From assembly GCA_017591395.1 (NCBI GenBank), contig WEDG01000697.1:1-64000 (forward strand): a stretch of DNA of 64,000 nt, read 5' to 3'. The notes beneath the pieces are model-generated. The model worked only from the letters and a program-made list of their open reading frames with translations. It was not told the origin of the DNA and did not search any database. Positions 21,501-36,500 of the stretch are shown one piece after another; the stretch's first letter is position 1, and every line of letters starts with the position of its first letter. The translations under genes were made by a program, and so were the position numbers. The DNA comes from Schistocephalus solidus (lineage: Eukaryota; Platyhelminthes; Cestoda; Diphyllobothriidea; Diphyllobothriidae).

Positions 21501-24500
21501 GATTTGGCCGATCTAGAAGACAAAACCCTCCGCTAGACCTGCCCCCGTAGTGGTGCGGTCGCCTTTAGATGCGCCCGTTGAGTGAGAAGCTGGGCGGTGT
21601 ATACGAAGCTAATATGTGTACGCAAATATTGCGCAAAGTATGCTTGGTGCATGACTTTCTACCCAGGATCACACTTCGCTCGTTTAAAGTAACATGTGAT
21701 GTCTTTGTCCGCTTTAATGTTTAACCTGTGTCCACATATTCTTCCGCGGCTTATGCCCGCCACAGATCACAATCACAACTCGTGTCGTGTTTCTTATACC
21801 GAATATCACTGGAACTGGTGTAGCTGATTCGCTTTCACGGCATCTAGAATCCATGCAGCCGAACCTATACAGTGATCGACTGGGGTCGGCAGTAATTGTC
21901 CAGTTTGTTTCTTTTTGGGCCCTGTCGGGCATCTTCTACAGGGCGGACTTAAATATGTCGTTCCTTATTCCGCCTGTACACCACGACAGGGCGCTATTTC
22001 GGATGGGCATTATAGCAAATGGGGGCTTATCTGGCCGTTCTGAGGTCAGCGTTGTACCTTAACATCACTAAGAAACCTCCTCGCTTGGCAATACCGTTTC
22101 ACGTTCGGGACAGGATACGTCATCTGATGCGACATTTACAAGATCCTATGCCCACAATATCGTGAACAAATGCAGCACACGTTCTGTCATTCCCTTAGGC
22201 TATTAAAAACGCGTTTCAAATCCCTTTGATAATTCCACACCTGAAAGACTGAAACTCAAAATTCCCTCGAAATCTAAATTTAGCGTATTGTGAACTTTGT
22301 TAGTATGACACCATGGTGTGGGCATCAGATCCACGTTCTCGAAGATGATGTCCCATATAAATCCAGCCCACCGAACCTGTAGAATTCGTGATCCAACAGT
22401 CGGAAAGAGCTATCTTTCAGTATCCCCAACAGGTGTACTGGATCTTGATAGATTTCGGTTTTCGAGACATGCTATCCAGAATATTTGCTTTTGAAATAGC
22501 AGCTGTCGATAATCGCAAGCTTTTGTAATCTGACACCATGCTAGGTCATATTTCCTACCACTCAGGAAATGTGGCTCTGAGTCCACTCAGTGGCTCTTCT
22601 AGTTCATCCTTTTTGAATCTCATGCAAAACATAAGTCATCGGTACGATGAACCATGTCACAGGAGTGTTGTATGTGCATCGCTACTGCCTTTTGGTATTG
22701 TTTTGTAAGACAAGCCGATGCAGACCGAAAAGTCGACCGCCTCCTGAAGTTTTTCACCGTCCAGCGGGAAATGCGTCTTGTGGAGTGAAGGTTCTGATTA
22801 GGATTATTATCAGATTCATGCGCCCAAAGCCCACGCGGTTAGTGGCAGATTGTGTTCCCTCGAAGAAGTTTCTACGCGAAATAATGTCTCCAATTTAGTT
22901 GGCCGCCGAAAAGAAAGGGCCTTTCACAGCCCGAATGCACTTAGTCATTGTGGGTAGTGGCACGTACAGCGTTTATCGCTTGTTGATGGTGTACAAGTAC
23001 CATAAAATATATTGGCTGCCCATAACGGCGGGTGTAAGAAAGTTTCCCTACGGTGGTGCTGCTTTATTTGGTCTCCGTAGTCACTGTTTTCCGACCATTT
23101 CTCTTTTTTGAAAAAATGATTGAATAGCATTGCTGTAGTCATTTGAAACGAACGCCATGCCACATGGAGTTGACGGCTGTCGACAACCAGACAAACATGG
23201 ACTTTGAGGCCAAATTCTTGAACTCTGCGTTTCTGAAAGTCATTCACCCCTTTACATATCCCCACTATTCTCTATTTCATTTCCCTCCTTTAGGTACTCG
23301 AATCGATGACTTATCTAAGAGCCTTGGGAACAATAGTGGTTCTTGGCCTGATAATGTCTCACACGGTCGTCCCATCGGCAAGCAAATTCCGAACACTCAA
23401 TCTAACTCAGGTGATAGTGTACTGAGTAGTGGTGGCGGTGGCAACAGATGGTCCTCACCACTCAGTGATCTTGGCCCTGCGACTTCGTCCTCGGGGTGGC
23501 CAACCTCAGACCCAAGGAAGTTGGCCGGTGCGCCCGGACCTTGGAACCACCTCAACTTTTCCAGCGGGATTTTGCCCCACATGAATCCACAACAGCATCA
23601 ACCACCCCCCTCCTTTCTCATCCCACGCATGGACTCTGCACCTGCAGGTCCACGTTTCCATCCCACAGCTCAGCAACCCCCACAACTTTCTCGTCACCAG
23701 CTACCTCAGCGCCAACCAGGAGTTGGTAACGCCAATCAACTTGCTCTACTGCGCCCAACGGTCGTGCGACACCTTTTTAACCTTGGCTTCACAGAGGAAG
23801 CAAAGTCACTCCTCACTGACGGGGGTATTGACCTAGAACGTCTTCTAAGTGAGTATTTTGTTTTATTTATTAATTATTATTATGTATGCATGTGTACATA
23901 AAAAAAAACAGCTGCACTATCTAGGGTGGAATAGCCTTTGAACACATCTCGCATACTTTTGTGCCCATTGCGTAAACGATTTTCATAATGTAGTCTGTGA
24001 AGTAGCGGCCCAGTTTATTGCCGTAAGCTCTGCACGCAGAAGTGTTTTCTAAGTAAAGTACAGTAGATTGCCTAACTCATTAAATGTCTATATCACACTT
24101 TGAGGTAGTAGCAGGGCAGGCATTTTAAGGTGTTAGTTCTGTTGTTGTATTAAATTTATGAAGAAAAAGCTGTTTAATAATAAAGAGATCACTTCAGATC
24201 AGTTTATTCAAGGGAAAATGGGGCTAAATGGGGCAAAATCAGACGTTACTTGCCATCCCGGAATTTGCGTACGCTATTACAAGCTACAGATCAAAAAGTT
24301 TTGTTTTTATGCGCATTAATATGCATGAACATTAATATAAGCCGGAAAAATTTGGAATATATCCCTTCGTAGAACGGTAAATTTGGTTTTGTTTTCACAA
24401 AAATCAGGTGAATACAAGTTTGAGAGCTTACATTTTTTACGGCAAAGTGATGACAAATTTAGTTTAAAAAATCAGGTTTTGCAAAGTTATGGCGTTTTGT

Positions 24501-27500
24501 ACTAAAAAACGCTGTAATAAACTTTTATGAATGTATTTTGTTTTACCACCGATAGTTAGGAGCTTAAACGCGCATATATACGAGACGCGATGATACACCG
24601 CGACTTTTCGCAGTCACGACGTAGGCGAAGCCTGAAAAGACAATTTCGGTCTGCAGTTGACTATAAATGAATAAGGAAATTTAAAACGGAAGGAGTAGAA
24701 AATTCGCATTTCGTCGCAAATTCTAAGTATATATTCGGCCACTCTCTTGTGTGTTTGAAAGCTAAGAACTAGACTGAGGATTAAGCAAAGATATCGAAAA
24801 ACGCTTCAATAGAAAGAGAAAAGAGAGTTCTTTAATTTTAAATAGAAATTGTATCCCTACTTTTCAGTGAAGTCGAAAATTTGGTCAAACGGTCCCAGTT
24901 TTTTCTTGACTTCCCTTTGAAAAACGTTAATTACGCAGGAATTCGACATCGAAACGTTTTATTAAAGCACTTTTAAACAGGTAACTTATTATAGGAAATA
25001 TTTTAACTAATATTAGACATATATTTTCCCAGCTTTTGTTGTGGACGTGGATTTTTCATGGCAGCGAGTTTTCGTGTTTGTGTGAGTTTACAAATATGAC
25101 CCAGACGACCGTCTGCATTAGAAAGAATGCCAAACGTTACTGCTTCGGTAAATGCTTTAAAGAAATATGTTATTTTTAGGGTTTTACCAAACACATCGAA
25201 CGGAATGTACATTTATGGGCAGTCGACTTAAGACACTTAAAATCGCAAAGATTTCACCTCATTTTCAAAGACTATCTGCAACTCATCGTAATAGAAAACT
25301 CGAAATATTTATAGAGAAATTTAACAATAGAATAGTCCTTTTTATATACACCAAATGGTACGTTAGCGATTGCACCTGACGATTCTATTTAAATTTATTA
25401 GTCATTGACCGACCTGTGAACATGTAAGCTTATGAAATATTATATTCATGTGACGTCCCAATCGGCGTAATGAAGCGAAAATCTGCTTTCCTTTGTCAAA
25501 AGAATCTAAGACAATGTACAAACGGAAGAAAAACGACGAATTCTTGTGAAACGGTGTTGGAATATGCACTTTCATGTTAGGCTGCTTGATGACGGCCATA
25601 CTTACGTTGCGTTTAATCTAGAGGAATATGTATGTACAAAACTATGAAAAATACTATTTTCAAAAGTAATTCGGCTTTTTCTGCTTCATTCACTCGTTTA
25701 ATTGCATGGTCAGGCTTCCTATGCATTTAAAACTTCAGTTTACTCAACTAGGTCAATTTTTCACATTTTCGTAATCTGTACCTATTCTAAAAAAATTAAC
25801 ATTTCTAGACAATGTTATATTAATTTGTAAACCACAAAAAGCCATATATTTCCTAACGATCGGTTCTTTATTGACGTAAAATTTTTGTGGACGCAGTGTG
25901 CGCTGATTTTGCGAAACGGGCCATAACTAATGAAATTCTTCAGATTTCATGAGTTAGGACACCTACTGTACGGTTGCTATTGTCGTAAGCTGGACGAGTG
26001 AAGCATTAAACCCTTAATTCGCCAGGACTATTAAACCGAAAGATAATTGCCTTTATTTCACTGATACAATTACTTTAAACTACCAACCTGTGCCCCTTCC
26101 GCAGCTGCAAATTTTGCCTTGTTATGGAATTATTCTTCTTACTGACTGCTTAAACTTGCGTTTTTCTCATCGTGCCTTTGAGGTTGGTAGCTGACCGGTT
26201 AACCGGGGTAGAATTCATGCTGCAGTATCATGGTCTTGGCTGATGACTCCATATATTGATAGACTGTACTAGGTGTCGTATTAAACCTCCGACAACACTT
26301 CCTATTTTGTGGGTATCCTCTCTCCTCCGATTAACGCACTCCTATCAATGCACTTTTTTATTAGTTGATCTACGTCATAGAACGGGACACCCAGGCCTCG
26401 CCCAATTAACAATGTTGGTATCCAGCGTACTCTCCGGCTCAATGAGTCCCAGCGAACTTGGCTTCGAGGGCACTGGCGGCGGTAGTGGCAGCTTCTTCGA
26501 CCACCCCACTCCTTCGGCTCGAGACCAAATCCTCCGCCCGAACAGCTTCTCCTCGAGTAGTGGTGGAGCCAGCATCTTCCCATCCCCTCTTAATCAGGCT
26601 CTTGGACATAAATTCGGTCATGTGGGTGGAAGCGGTGGTGGGGGTGCCACAGGTCCTCTCTCCCTTAATCCGGATCCTTTATTAATTCTGCAGCAGCGCG
26701 AGGCCCAAATAATTCAATCTATCCGCCAGCTACACGGAAAATACCAGGTTCGTATGCGTTGATATGTTATTTTTATTTCTGCCATTCTTTCGTTCAATTA
26801 TGTCTTACACTACCTTCTTATCTGTTTCGTCTTCAATTGTCTGCCTCGCATTATGTAAAGGGCACCAGATATGTCGGACCAATCTCAATAAACTTACTCC
26901 AAAGAATAGTCACCTAGATCTTTATGCAAGTAGTCCTAAATATTTTGCTTAGCGTTTGAAGAAGCATTCAGTTAATTTGCTATCGTATTCTAGTCTAAAT
27001 TACACTTCTCAGGTCAGGTACAGAATGTTTGGGACGACTGCTAGTGGGGAGGCCTACATCGTCATCCCGAATGCAGTCGGTATTCTGCAGGTTTTGCGTT
27101 CTTAAGTTTTTGTCTATTCACTTATGAAGTTTTGAATCCGGGAACGGACAGGAAAAACTTACTCCGCGCAAATGGTGCAGTACGCATCATTCCTATTCTA
27201 GCGAGCCGATTTTATGTCCTCTTTAGTGCTTTCACGTGCATCGGACTGTTGCAGCTTGGTAAACCTAAGTCCAAGGCCCACCTGACCCCATCGTCCTCAT
27301 CTGATACGGACGTCGTTGGATTTTGGGAATCAACAACAAACTTGTGAGATGGGTTGTATAGAACCCGCCGAACCACCACAGCCATCTTTCCTTCTGTGGT
27401 ATGATATGGCCTGTATACTATAAAATTAACCATGTGAAGCTCATTGGAGGCTTTTAGTCGCCAGAAAAAGCCCAGCATTCACAACCGCAGCCAAATACTG

Positions 27501-30500
27501 TCCGACACCCTGATACACGCTGGTTTGTGACGACTGACCTATTGTGCCGGCCTATAGACACCTTCGAAGTTTTTATAAAACCTCGCAAATTCTACATATT
27601 AGGTCATGCTGTTTGGTGTTGCAAGCTTCTGTCCTTCCTGACTCGGCCAAAGACCTACCATGGATGAATAGTGTCAATTTGCGAACTGACAGATTCACTC
27701 CTTTTCATTACATACGTAGACAGTAATTGTTACTTAAATTAACACGTAGTGTGTTTCATGGCGTGAAGTGCAACCGGACATCGAAAGCGACAGGTAGGTA
27801 CGCATTCTCCGGATTATTTGTCTTAACAAGTGGGTTGTACTTCCTAACCTGTGGCCGCTTAAACCCAACTTGAAGATAATAGCCTTCTCAGTCTCGATCA
27901 CAACGGCAGTGAGGGTGGTTCACTTCCACAGCATGCGTTTTTATATCAAACTGCTTCTTGATTTCCCTTCCATGACCGCGAACATTCAATCTTGACACCA
28001 AATGAAAATTTACTGCCCTTGTTGTTGTTATTTGAGATATTACGAGTCAACTTTTGAACTGGGTTAGCCTCCGGCCTCTGAGGACGAGCAATTTTTAGGC
28101 GGACTGTCGTAGCTTTCCAAGAAACTACAGGTTAGACTGCATTCTGGTGGCGCGTCCTTGAAGTCCTAACATTTGCATCTTCAGTTATGGCCTTCAGGCT
28201 TAGGCTCCGTACTCCAACTGAGGTCGAGTGAGAACTCCGAAAATATATTGTCGTCCAGGTAATTTAATTCACGTATAGTTTTCGCTGCTTAATTTGCGAG
28301 TGCTCCCTCCCCCTGAGGATTGTGTTGCACTACTACTTAAGTCATATTAGAATATCGAGACCCTTTCAAATTTTGCCAGCTTTAAGGGAACTCCGTTGAA
28401 GCATTTACGAGGAGTTCTTTTCGCATTCGCGCCGCAGATTTAAAATCTATCACGCATTTGGGCAAATTGGATATCATACACTGTCCACATCGACATACTT
28501 TTGCAGGTAATGGCAGGTAACTGTCTTCGCCAAGGGCTGATGACCCTTTGCAAAAGATGCCATTTCCTCATCTGACACGACAGCGCGGCCAATCGCAAAG
28601 GACGCTGTCTACCGAGTGCCCCGCGGACCGGGCGTGACACCTGTGAATTGCGCTGGAAGCAGTTTATATTGAGACAGATAAGCTGTGTTTATCGCACTGG
28701 CTCATCCCTCGCCCATCTTGCTCTGATTGCAGGACACTGTAAAGGCGGCCGGGGGCAGACCCGGGTAAGCAGCCCGTGTGCTCGCGTCACACCGAAGATT
28801 CAATCGGGTCAGATTTATTATGGTGCTAAGGAATGCGCTGATCTGCCGTGAAGATATGGATTCTCCAGTGTCGAACCCTCTCCCATGCACCAGTCGACTG
28901 TTCGAGCCTCTCAATCAACCGGTCATGGGGTTGAGCGCAGTAGCCGACATTCGAACAGCTGGTGTACGTGTGTCTGCAGGCAAATTTTACTGACGAGCAC
29001 AAAAAGTAACCTCGAAACCTAGTTTGCATAAACTTAGGAGAGACCGTTAAGGTATACAACAGTGATCGCATATCGTATCTCGAAAAGCCGTTGACCGTGT
29101 AAAATTCGTAATACACAACTGGCTTTTATCGGAAAGCGTGTTGCATGTCATTAAAAAAATGTGTTTATCTCAAAATACGCGACGAGCGCTGCTAGGGGCC
29201 TGGGTCTGACGTCGACTCCATAAAAAATACATTAATATACTTCCCTCTTATTACGTGTGGCGTGGCCAATTACCAGCCGAGGACGCACTCGGTAACCGCA
29301 CCGTGAGATTATCGCAGCAGCTTAAGTTATTAGGGAAGACCCTAGATGTTACGACATTCTGGTCCGGTTCCTTATGAAAAGAAGTGGGACGTCAGTTGAT
29401 AGGATCGTGTATTCTGTACAGAATTATTGAAGAAGGGGTTGGAAGAAACTGGTAGGCGGACGAGAGCACATGCCGCAACAGCGACGTCCGAAGTATGAGA
29501 CCGTGAGGAGTCGTCACAGCGGCTCAAGCGAGGCCATGTATGAGTCAGCCTTGAAGATGATTGGCCTGTTAAAACAGCTGGTATTGGCCACAACTGGTGC
29601 GCACGTGCGAGAGATTCAACTTTGAAACATGCGCCCAGAGCTAGGCCACTAAAAGATCAATGGATTAGCGTGTATCCCGCCTATCTACGGACATGGCCTC
29701 CTCCCCTTCACCTAAATCGTTGTCTATAGAATTTAAATGACGATGCTGTATTCGAAACTCGTTCGTTCAAGGTCGCGTGTCCAGGTGCATTTTGGGATTT
29801 GTTTTTCCTTATACCCATAAAAATACTGATTCGCACTATTGCTCGGTACTATTGGATACCGTGTGTTAACCGCGCCTTCGTCCAGACAGATAGGCTGTTA
29901 CAGAACTCATGTGCTCCTGTTCGACGACCAACATTCGAGAAGAGCAATAAATCAAATTTTTTTCAGAGCATCTGATCAAATTCGTGTTGTGGGCTGGCAG
30001 TTGTTACAAGGTTCTGCCATACTGTAGTCGCATTCAATTATTAGTGTAAGATTTTTTCCCTGACTACTTTCCTGCATCTTAGTTGGCAGCATTTGGTTCG
30101 CAAGACTGCAAAAGGTTAACACTTTAGCCTATTCAAATGCATATGCGGAAAGTTTGCATCATGGAATTTCGATATAATCACCGCTGTATCAATCCACTTA
30201 GTGTTATTTACGCCTTGCCTATGGAGTATTGGCGTCTCCTCTCATCTTAGTGGCTGATAGCCATACATCCGTCATTCTGAGGCTCACACGCCGTTAGTGG
30301 GTAGGGTGACGATTTATAAATGAGTCGGGAGAAGTACGAGATGTTGTGCACTCGTATAGGGGAGGCGATTTTTTCTGTTTCTTTTCTGTACAGTTGTTGG
30401 ATGTTTGCCACGAGTTTTTGCCTTCTGCTAGGAACGCACTGAATTATCGAATCTGTTTAAGCTGTTGTTGGGGCATGGTGCCAAGAATATGGTCTTCCGA

Positions 30501-33500
30501 TCAATATGCCCTTGTTGTTTCCTACGTGTTTTCTCTTTGGCAAGCTTCCCTGTTGAGGTATCGCCCTAGTTTTTACCAGATCTCCCTCTAAAAAAGAACA
30601 CCCGCGCGCTCTCTTCTTAACTGACTTGTGCGCGGTAGGGATTCTGCATGCTCTACAACTTTGAAGGTCATGTTTTTTCCAGTCTTACCCACCCATTATC
30701 TCGAGTCTACCAACCGAGAACGCTTCCGTTGTTCTGTCAGATTGAATCCCGTAAAAAGGGATTTTCAACTTCAGCCATCACTTCTTCTCTACTTGTCTAC
30801 CCGGGCGCTCTCCTCTTAACTGATTTATGCCAGGGGATTTTCAGCTTCAGTCGTCACTTCTTTCCTACTTACCCATCATGTCTCATTGGACACTTCTTTT
30901 TCAGGCCAGGTAACTGGGTATTTGGCCACTTGGAACTGAGTTTTTTCCTTGTTTAATTCATTTTGATAACCCCTGCACGTTTTTAAGAAGAAAATGTGAT
31001 CCTTGCGTTAACTTCTCGGCTCATTATTGAACAAGTTCGCGCTGTTTATACACATTCTTTACAATTGTATAATTTTGTTGAGGACCTGCACCATTCCGAG
31101 TCCGTCCGTTCTTAGACCCATTTTAATGTAAGGACAATTTATTGAGACCTTATTGACCTCTACATTTTTAAATCTCGTCGTTCAAGGGCCAAGGGGGCTT
31201 TGGGATATTTGAACTTCTTCTGTTGGGATTTCGAAGTGGCCCTCTTTGCATAAACTTCTTAATCCTATCATAGTTTTTTTGTGATTCACGCATTTTTTTC
31301 CGTCTATGTCCTTTTTCGTTTGTGGACCTTCTTGCTTCGGTCCGTTCATTCGCTCTTAATAGCTACTTCTTCCCTTTTCGGAGTTGCTTGTTCTCGAGGC
31401 TTGTTAGTTGGCATTGACCTCGATGACAGGACTGATTCCACTCTACACTTTCTTTATTAGGGTCTTGTGCTTTCTCAACTCGAGTTTCAATTTTGGAATC
31501 CGCAAAAAGAATGCCTCGTTTCTGTTTCAGCTAATGTGCCTTCTCACTCGGCCGTCCGATCGAGCAGCCAATGACTGTGGCATCTTGGTATAAGTAGAAG
31601 ATTTAATACTGTGTACATGCCTAGTATTAGTCACACATGACGTATTCTGTGGTTTGCGATCCTCATCATTTCGACCTCTATGAACCAGTGGATTTACAGT
31701 TGAGATCGGTGACTTGACTCGACCACTAGGCCTTAACGAATACAGGTGAATATCCGGGCCTTGTATATGTATCCGAGTAAGGAACCTATAGATTGGTTGA
31801 GCAGGGGGCCCATTTGTTATTTTTTCCGAGCTTTAGGACTCGTACAAGAGTGTATAGCCAAAGTCAACGGCTGCATCGGGATACTTGACAGTCGTAGGCA
31901 CCTCTACTTCGTCAATGACCAATGCTGTAGGGTCTCCAACGGGCGAGCCCTTCAAACGTCTACTTGTCGTACCTTTTTCAGTTCTGTAGTCTGTATTCAG
32001 ATTCACCGCCGCGCTCTTTGACGTATTTCTTTTCTTTTCTGACGTAGTCATACCTGAACTCATATGTACCATCTCTAATGTCCAACAATAAAGTAGTCCA
32101 ATAGAAGTAATACAAAACCAAACAATTGTTTATTGGTTACACAACAAGCACTATAAATGGGAAAGGTGAAGCTGAATACTGCCACCAGAGGTGGGATCAA
32201 ACTGTGGTATCTTGCAGGAAATCTACATTGTCTTTAAAACTGTACGATGGGAAGGGTGGAGCTAGGGACTACCACCAGGAAGGAGACCGACTTCTGCATC
32301 CACACTACATAGACATCGTTCACTCCATTTTCAAGAAAATCGAAGTAGCTGTTCTGATATATTCAAATAAGGAATCATTCAGCCCTGACGGGCCGCTACA
32401 GATCCTTTATGAGAACTCCGCTCATCGGAGTTCCTGGCCAAAAGCAACTCCCGACTTGAGCAACGATCTCATTGTTTCGAACTTGAACTTCTGGCCTTTT
32501 CAAGGTAGAGACGGCCACTTGTGATAATTCGTCACCCCGTCGGGCAGCCAGCGTGCGTTTGCGCATGCACGATCCGGGCTTGCGTTTAGTCGGACCTATG
32601 GCATTGCAAGGGTATTTTCGGCACACGATGAGATGCACTATATATCTAAAAAAAGCAATATTTTGACAGTGACAAGGTTGTTATTTTACCTGTCTACTGT
32701 AGTATATTAAAGGTAGGATCAAACATTAAATATGATCAAGAACTTTGAAATCCAGTTACAACTAAAAGACATTTGCTTCCGCGTGGAGCAAAACTATGTA
32801 TGGATTACGGAATTTTGTGTATAAACCTCCTCCTCTTCACCTCCTGGAACGGCCTACAGTAATCATGAATTAAGTGATGCAGTCAATGAGTACCTCAGGT
32901 CTAGGACCAATCATAGATTCTGTTTTTTTTTGCTGAAACTGTCAGGCGTTCTACATTCCGTTTTATCATTCACAGGTGAAATGAATGTTCAATCCGACTT
33001 AAGTCTGATTGTTGGCTTAACTATTACAGAACAATCAGCCTCTTCGTCTGTAAAAGGTCGATTTACGCTCATAACCCGCCTCAGAATCATTGTCCGTGTA
33101 CATTTTGCTGCGCCGTTCAATAAATTTCGAAGCATTTGACTATAAGCTGAGTTGGTAATATGGCCCCAAATGCTTAGAATACCATCCTGTCGCTTTTACC
33201 ACCCGCCACATCAACCATAAATGGAATAAGCCAGCCCCTTTCGCAGGCACGTATGCTTACGATTCCGACCACGAACAGTTATCCCCGTCCGTATCTATAG
33301 TTTAGATGGAAGCTAGTCTTTGTTTCAGCGGTCTGTGGAGGTCTGTTAAAGATGTAATCAAGATGTTTTTTGACAAATTAATTCAGCCCTCCCACTTATG
33401 GGGCTTCCCAAATGGAAGGATTCGGGAGGCTAATGGGCGAGCACATTTATATGGGAACAGGGTCAAGTCAAACCTTTCAGTGATCAGCTAAATCGATTAG

Positions 33501-36500
33501 AGCTCGTCCTACCTGTGGGTTTGCACCGTCCCTGCACCACCCATCTGTGGAGCATATGGTGGACATCGTCGGATTACAACGGTCGAATTGACGGGTGTGG
33601 GCATGGTGAAGTAAATGCAGTGCAAGTCTGCTCACTAAAATCCAGCGCAAGTCGCCGTCCCTACACCCTGATCTGGAGCATACGGTGGAAATGGTCGAAA
33701 TGGACGGTCAAACTGTCGGGTGTGGGCATAGGAGAGAGGGGAATGACAGACAGTAGGGCTTGTGGAGAGTCATATCAGGGGCGTGGGAGTGACAGGGCGC
33801 GGGAAATTGCATTCAATTAATCGACCACGGTAAGCGTGGAGCTTTTCCGAATTTCTTCTATGCACACAAGACCGATGTGCTTAATATGATGGCAGCCGAT
33901 TCTGCTGTTGCTAATACATGTTGATCCTGGGGCTTAGCGTACTTCGATGTCACCTTATAAATCATACAAAAAGCTTTGTTGGGGTCCTCACGATGTCCGA
34001 ACTCGACAACGTGTGCGCTAATGGTTTTGTTCATGTTCCTTATTTCGCCCTTTGTCAGCCATACCGGGAGATGCTCCCCTATTATTTGGATAGGCGCCGA
34101 GTTGTGTAACCAGTATAACATGCTTCCAAATGGTTTACCTCTCTGAGCTAATCCGTGTGCTTACTTTGGTGAAGTCTCCTTTTGTTTGTTGATTGGGCCA
34201 CACATATTCCTCCATATTGGTGGTGTTCTTGATGTAACCACCTTTTGTAAATGGGGCTTTCCTTATTCCATCATCCACTTGAGCTGTTTTCCAGACTGTT
34301 TGGTGGTCTCAATCTCAATTATGATAGTTTTGAGACCACAAAATCACTGATTTGCCTTCCATCAAATGCGTTTCCTATTGCTGCCATATGTTTGCATTTT
34401 ACAGTCACTTATGGCAGTTTAGGCCTCCTGTCAAGGACTACCAGCAAGTTTGATCCCCATAATAAAATCTTAGCCTCGTATGTGCTTACTGTTAATCGAA
34501 CCAACGAGGAAACAGCCCAACTTCTCCTGAAACAACTGGGAAGCCAATTGGTTCGCCGTTCGGAGAATCTTCCAATTGTTTTTAGCCTGTTAGAAGCGGT
34601 AGCTACTATAAAAGTGTCGTACCTCCAGCCCTGTTTATCCGATTTGGGTGTAAAACACTCAAATTAAAACTGAAGATCTGCAGTCCTAGCTCACATTTCT
34701 TTACTGTCCGTTTCCACATCCTATGGTAAATCGATAAAAGAATAACTGTGTCAGTGTCCCAATCGTTTGTAGATTTAGCTGTTAATATCCACGGGTAGAT
34801 TCGTTGACTTCTGGTCCATAGGTGACTACTATTTGCGGGGCAGATGTTCGTTGTTACCACTTTAGCTCAATTCGAGTTTGCAAAAAAATTCGTAAATGCC
34901 AAGTATTGTGGGGTTTGATGGGGATGCTGTTAACGAATCGGTCCTCACCTATAAATCCTTTGGCTATTCATAACCGTGGTGACAGGATAGGTTGAAATCC
35001 CGCACTGTAGGCTTGCTGAGAAAACCACCGAATGGGCATGGTGTATATTTTGTGACGATCTCGTAGTCTACCGATGCACTCGTCAGTAGGAATAGTTTTA
35101 AGAGCTCGTTTATACGAACCGTGTTATTATTCCACGAATATTCTAAACCAGTGTAAAAAGTAGCAACTTTGGGTTTTTGCATATTTTCGGGCCACGACGT
35201 CGTCCTTGCTCTGTCCTCTGACAGTAATTCTACCCTCCCCCTCCCCTCCCCTGTTAATTAAAGTGAGTTCTCCACTCAAGCCGGCACTCATTAATCACTA
35301 GCGAGATCTCCTGATCGGGAATGCAGTTGGAAGGTTTGTTTATTTCTGCAGCGTTTACACGTAACTCAACCAGGCCATGTGGTGCACGTAGGCAGACTTA
35401 TTTGACCGCGGCAGTCATTACGCCTACGACTATTTTTGATCTTAACTTTATTTTGTCATTTGAATAATGGGCCTCGGAAAAGCAAGTTAGCTGAAGGCAG
35501 TGAAAATCTACTCTGCACCATACACACCCGCTGGAAAGTCGCTTCTATGCCATGGGCACGACTGTGGTCCTCTCCAAAGCACACTATTACAACGTGATAG
35601 TTTAATAGCGCCGAACCTCCACTAAGTGCACACACTTTACGGTTACTATTCGCATATTCCCCGGCCGTTTATGCTTGATGGGTAACGCTGTTGCTGTATG
35701 CGCTACATTTAGCAGTTTCGGCTTTTAAACTAAACGTGCTTCTATAAAATATGTTGGACACCTTTATGCAAACTAAGCTTTCATTTTCTTCACCCTTTCC
35801 TCCTCCCGCCACAGGAAATTGTGCACAAGCAACACCAGCTGTGCAAAATGAACGTAGGTCCAGCTCCCAATCCACTGCTGCAGGAGTTGAAATTGCAAGA
35901 TCAGCAAATCGCTCAGCAGATCGAGGCCCATGAGCAGCGTCTGAAGCAGGTCCGGAACCAGTTAACGGCCGTGAAGATGTCTGTCCAACAGCAATCCCCA
36001 ATGGGTCCACAACCACCTCTACCCAACCCTGCCCACATGGGTGGCCTCGGTGACGAGCTCATCAACTCTCGTGCCGGGGTGCCGCGGTTGCCTTCGCATT
36101 TCCCCAACGCCGCTAACCCCGGTGGCATGCCTCTGCGACAGCAGCACACGCGACCGCTCGTGTTCAATCCCGACCTCGCCGGCCAGATGTCTGAGCTCAA
36201 ACTCTCCCAGCAGCAGCCTTTACCCTCTCAAATGGGTAAGTTAATTAGGTTTACTGTCACACGTCAGTAGCCATTGTCTTCCTTTCCCGCCTCTGGTCTT
36301 CTTGGCTTGGTCTTGACACCGAGCCCGCGAGGATGAAAGAGGAGAGAGCGTGGTAGGCATTGTGCAAGTCACCGTCCTTGTGCATACCATACCGTGCAGC
36401 ATATGGTGGATATAATCGGTAACGACGGCCAAACTGTCAGCAAGTGACTTGTGATTGAAGACCGAATTTCGGGTTTATTTGGAATGTGAATATGGCAGGG

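Larger units (their letters stand above)
26748..35814 (+). other. GW182 intron 6 (9.1 kb)
   Basis: The largest intron. Most of it holds nothing I recognise. It includes a Penelope-like fragment (33858-34121), two hairpin repeats (33505-33760), a possible diverged element tail (28640-28860), a roughly 45-base imperfect direct repeat (about 30769-30811 and 30834-30880, shared words GGGATTTTCA and CTTCAG), and an imperfect tandem pair at about 32155-32205 and 32250-32300 (shared ATGGGAA and ACCACCAG-like words). Confidence 0.6.

Noticed and set aside
24480..25930. DNA transposon with GTTATGGC-type inverted ends in intron 5
   Set aside because: The inverted match is under 15 bases with mismatches, and there is no transposase or target duplication.
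26426..26452. Other AG acceptors for exon 6 (after 26425 or 26452)
   Set aside because: They would enter in the wrong phase relative to exon 5. Only the AG at 26393-26394 keeps the frame.
32126..32524. A 132-codon frame in intron 6 as a nested gene
   Set aside because: No recognisable motif, and its first part spans an imperfect tandem repeat. Most likely a chance frame.
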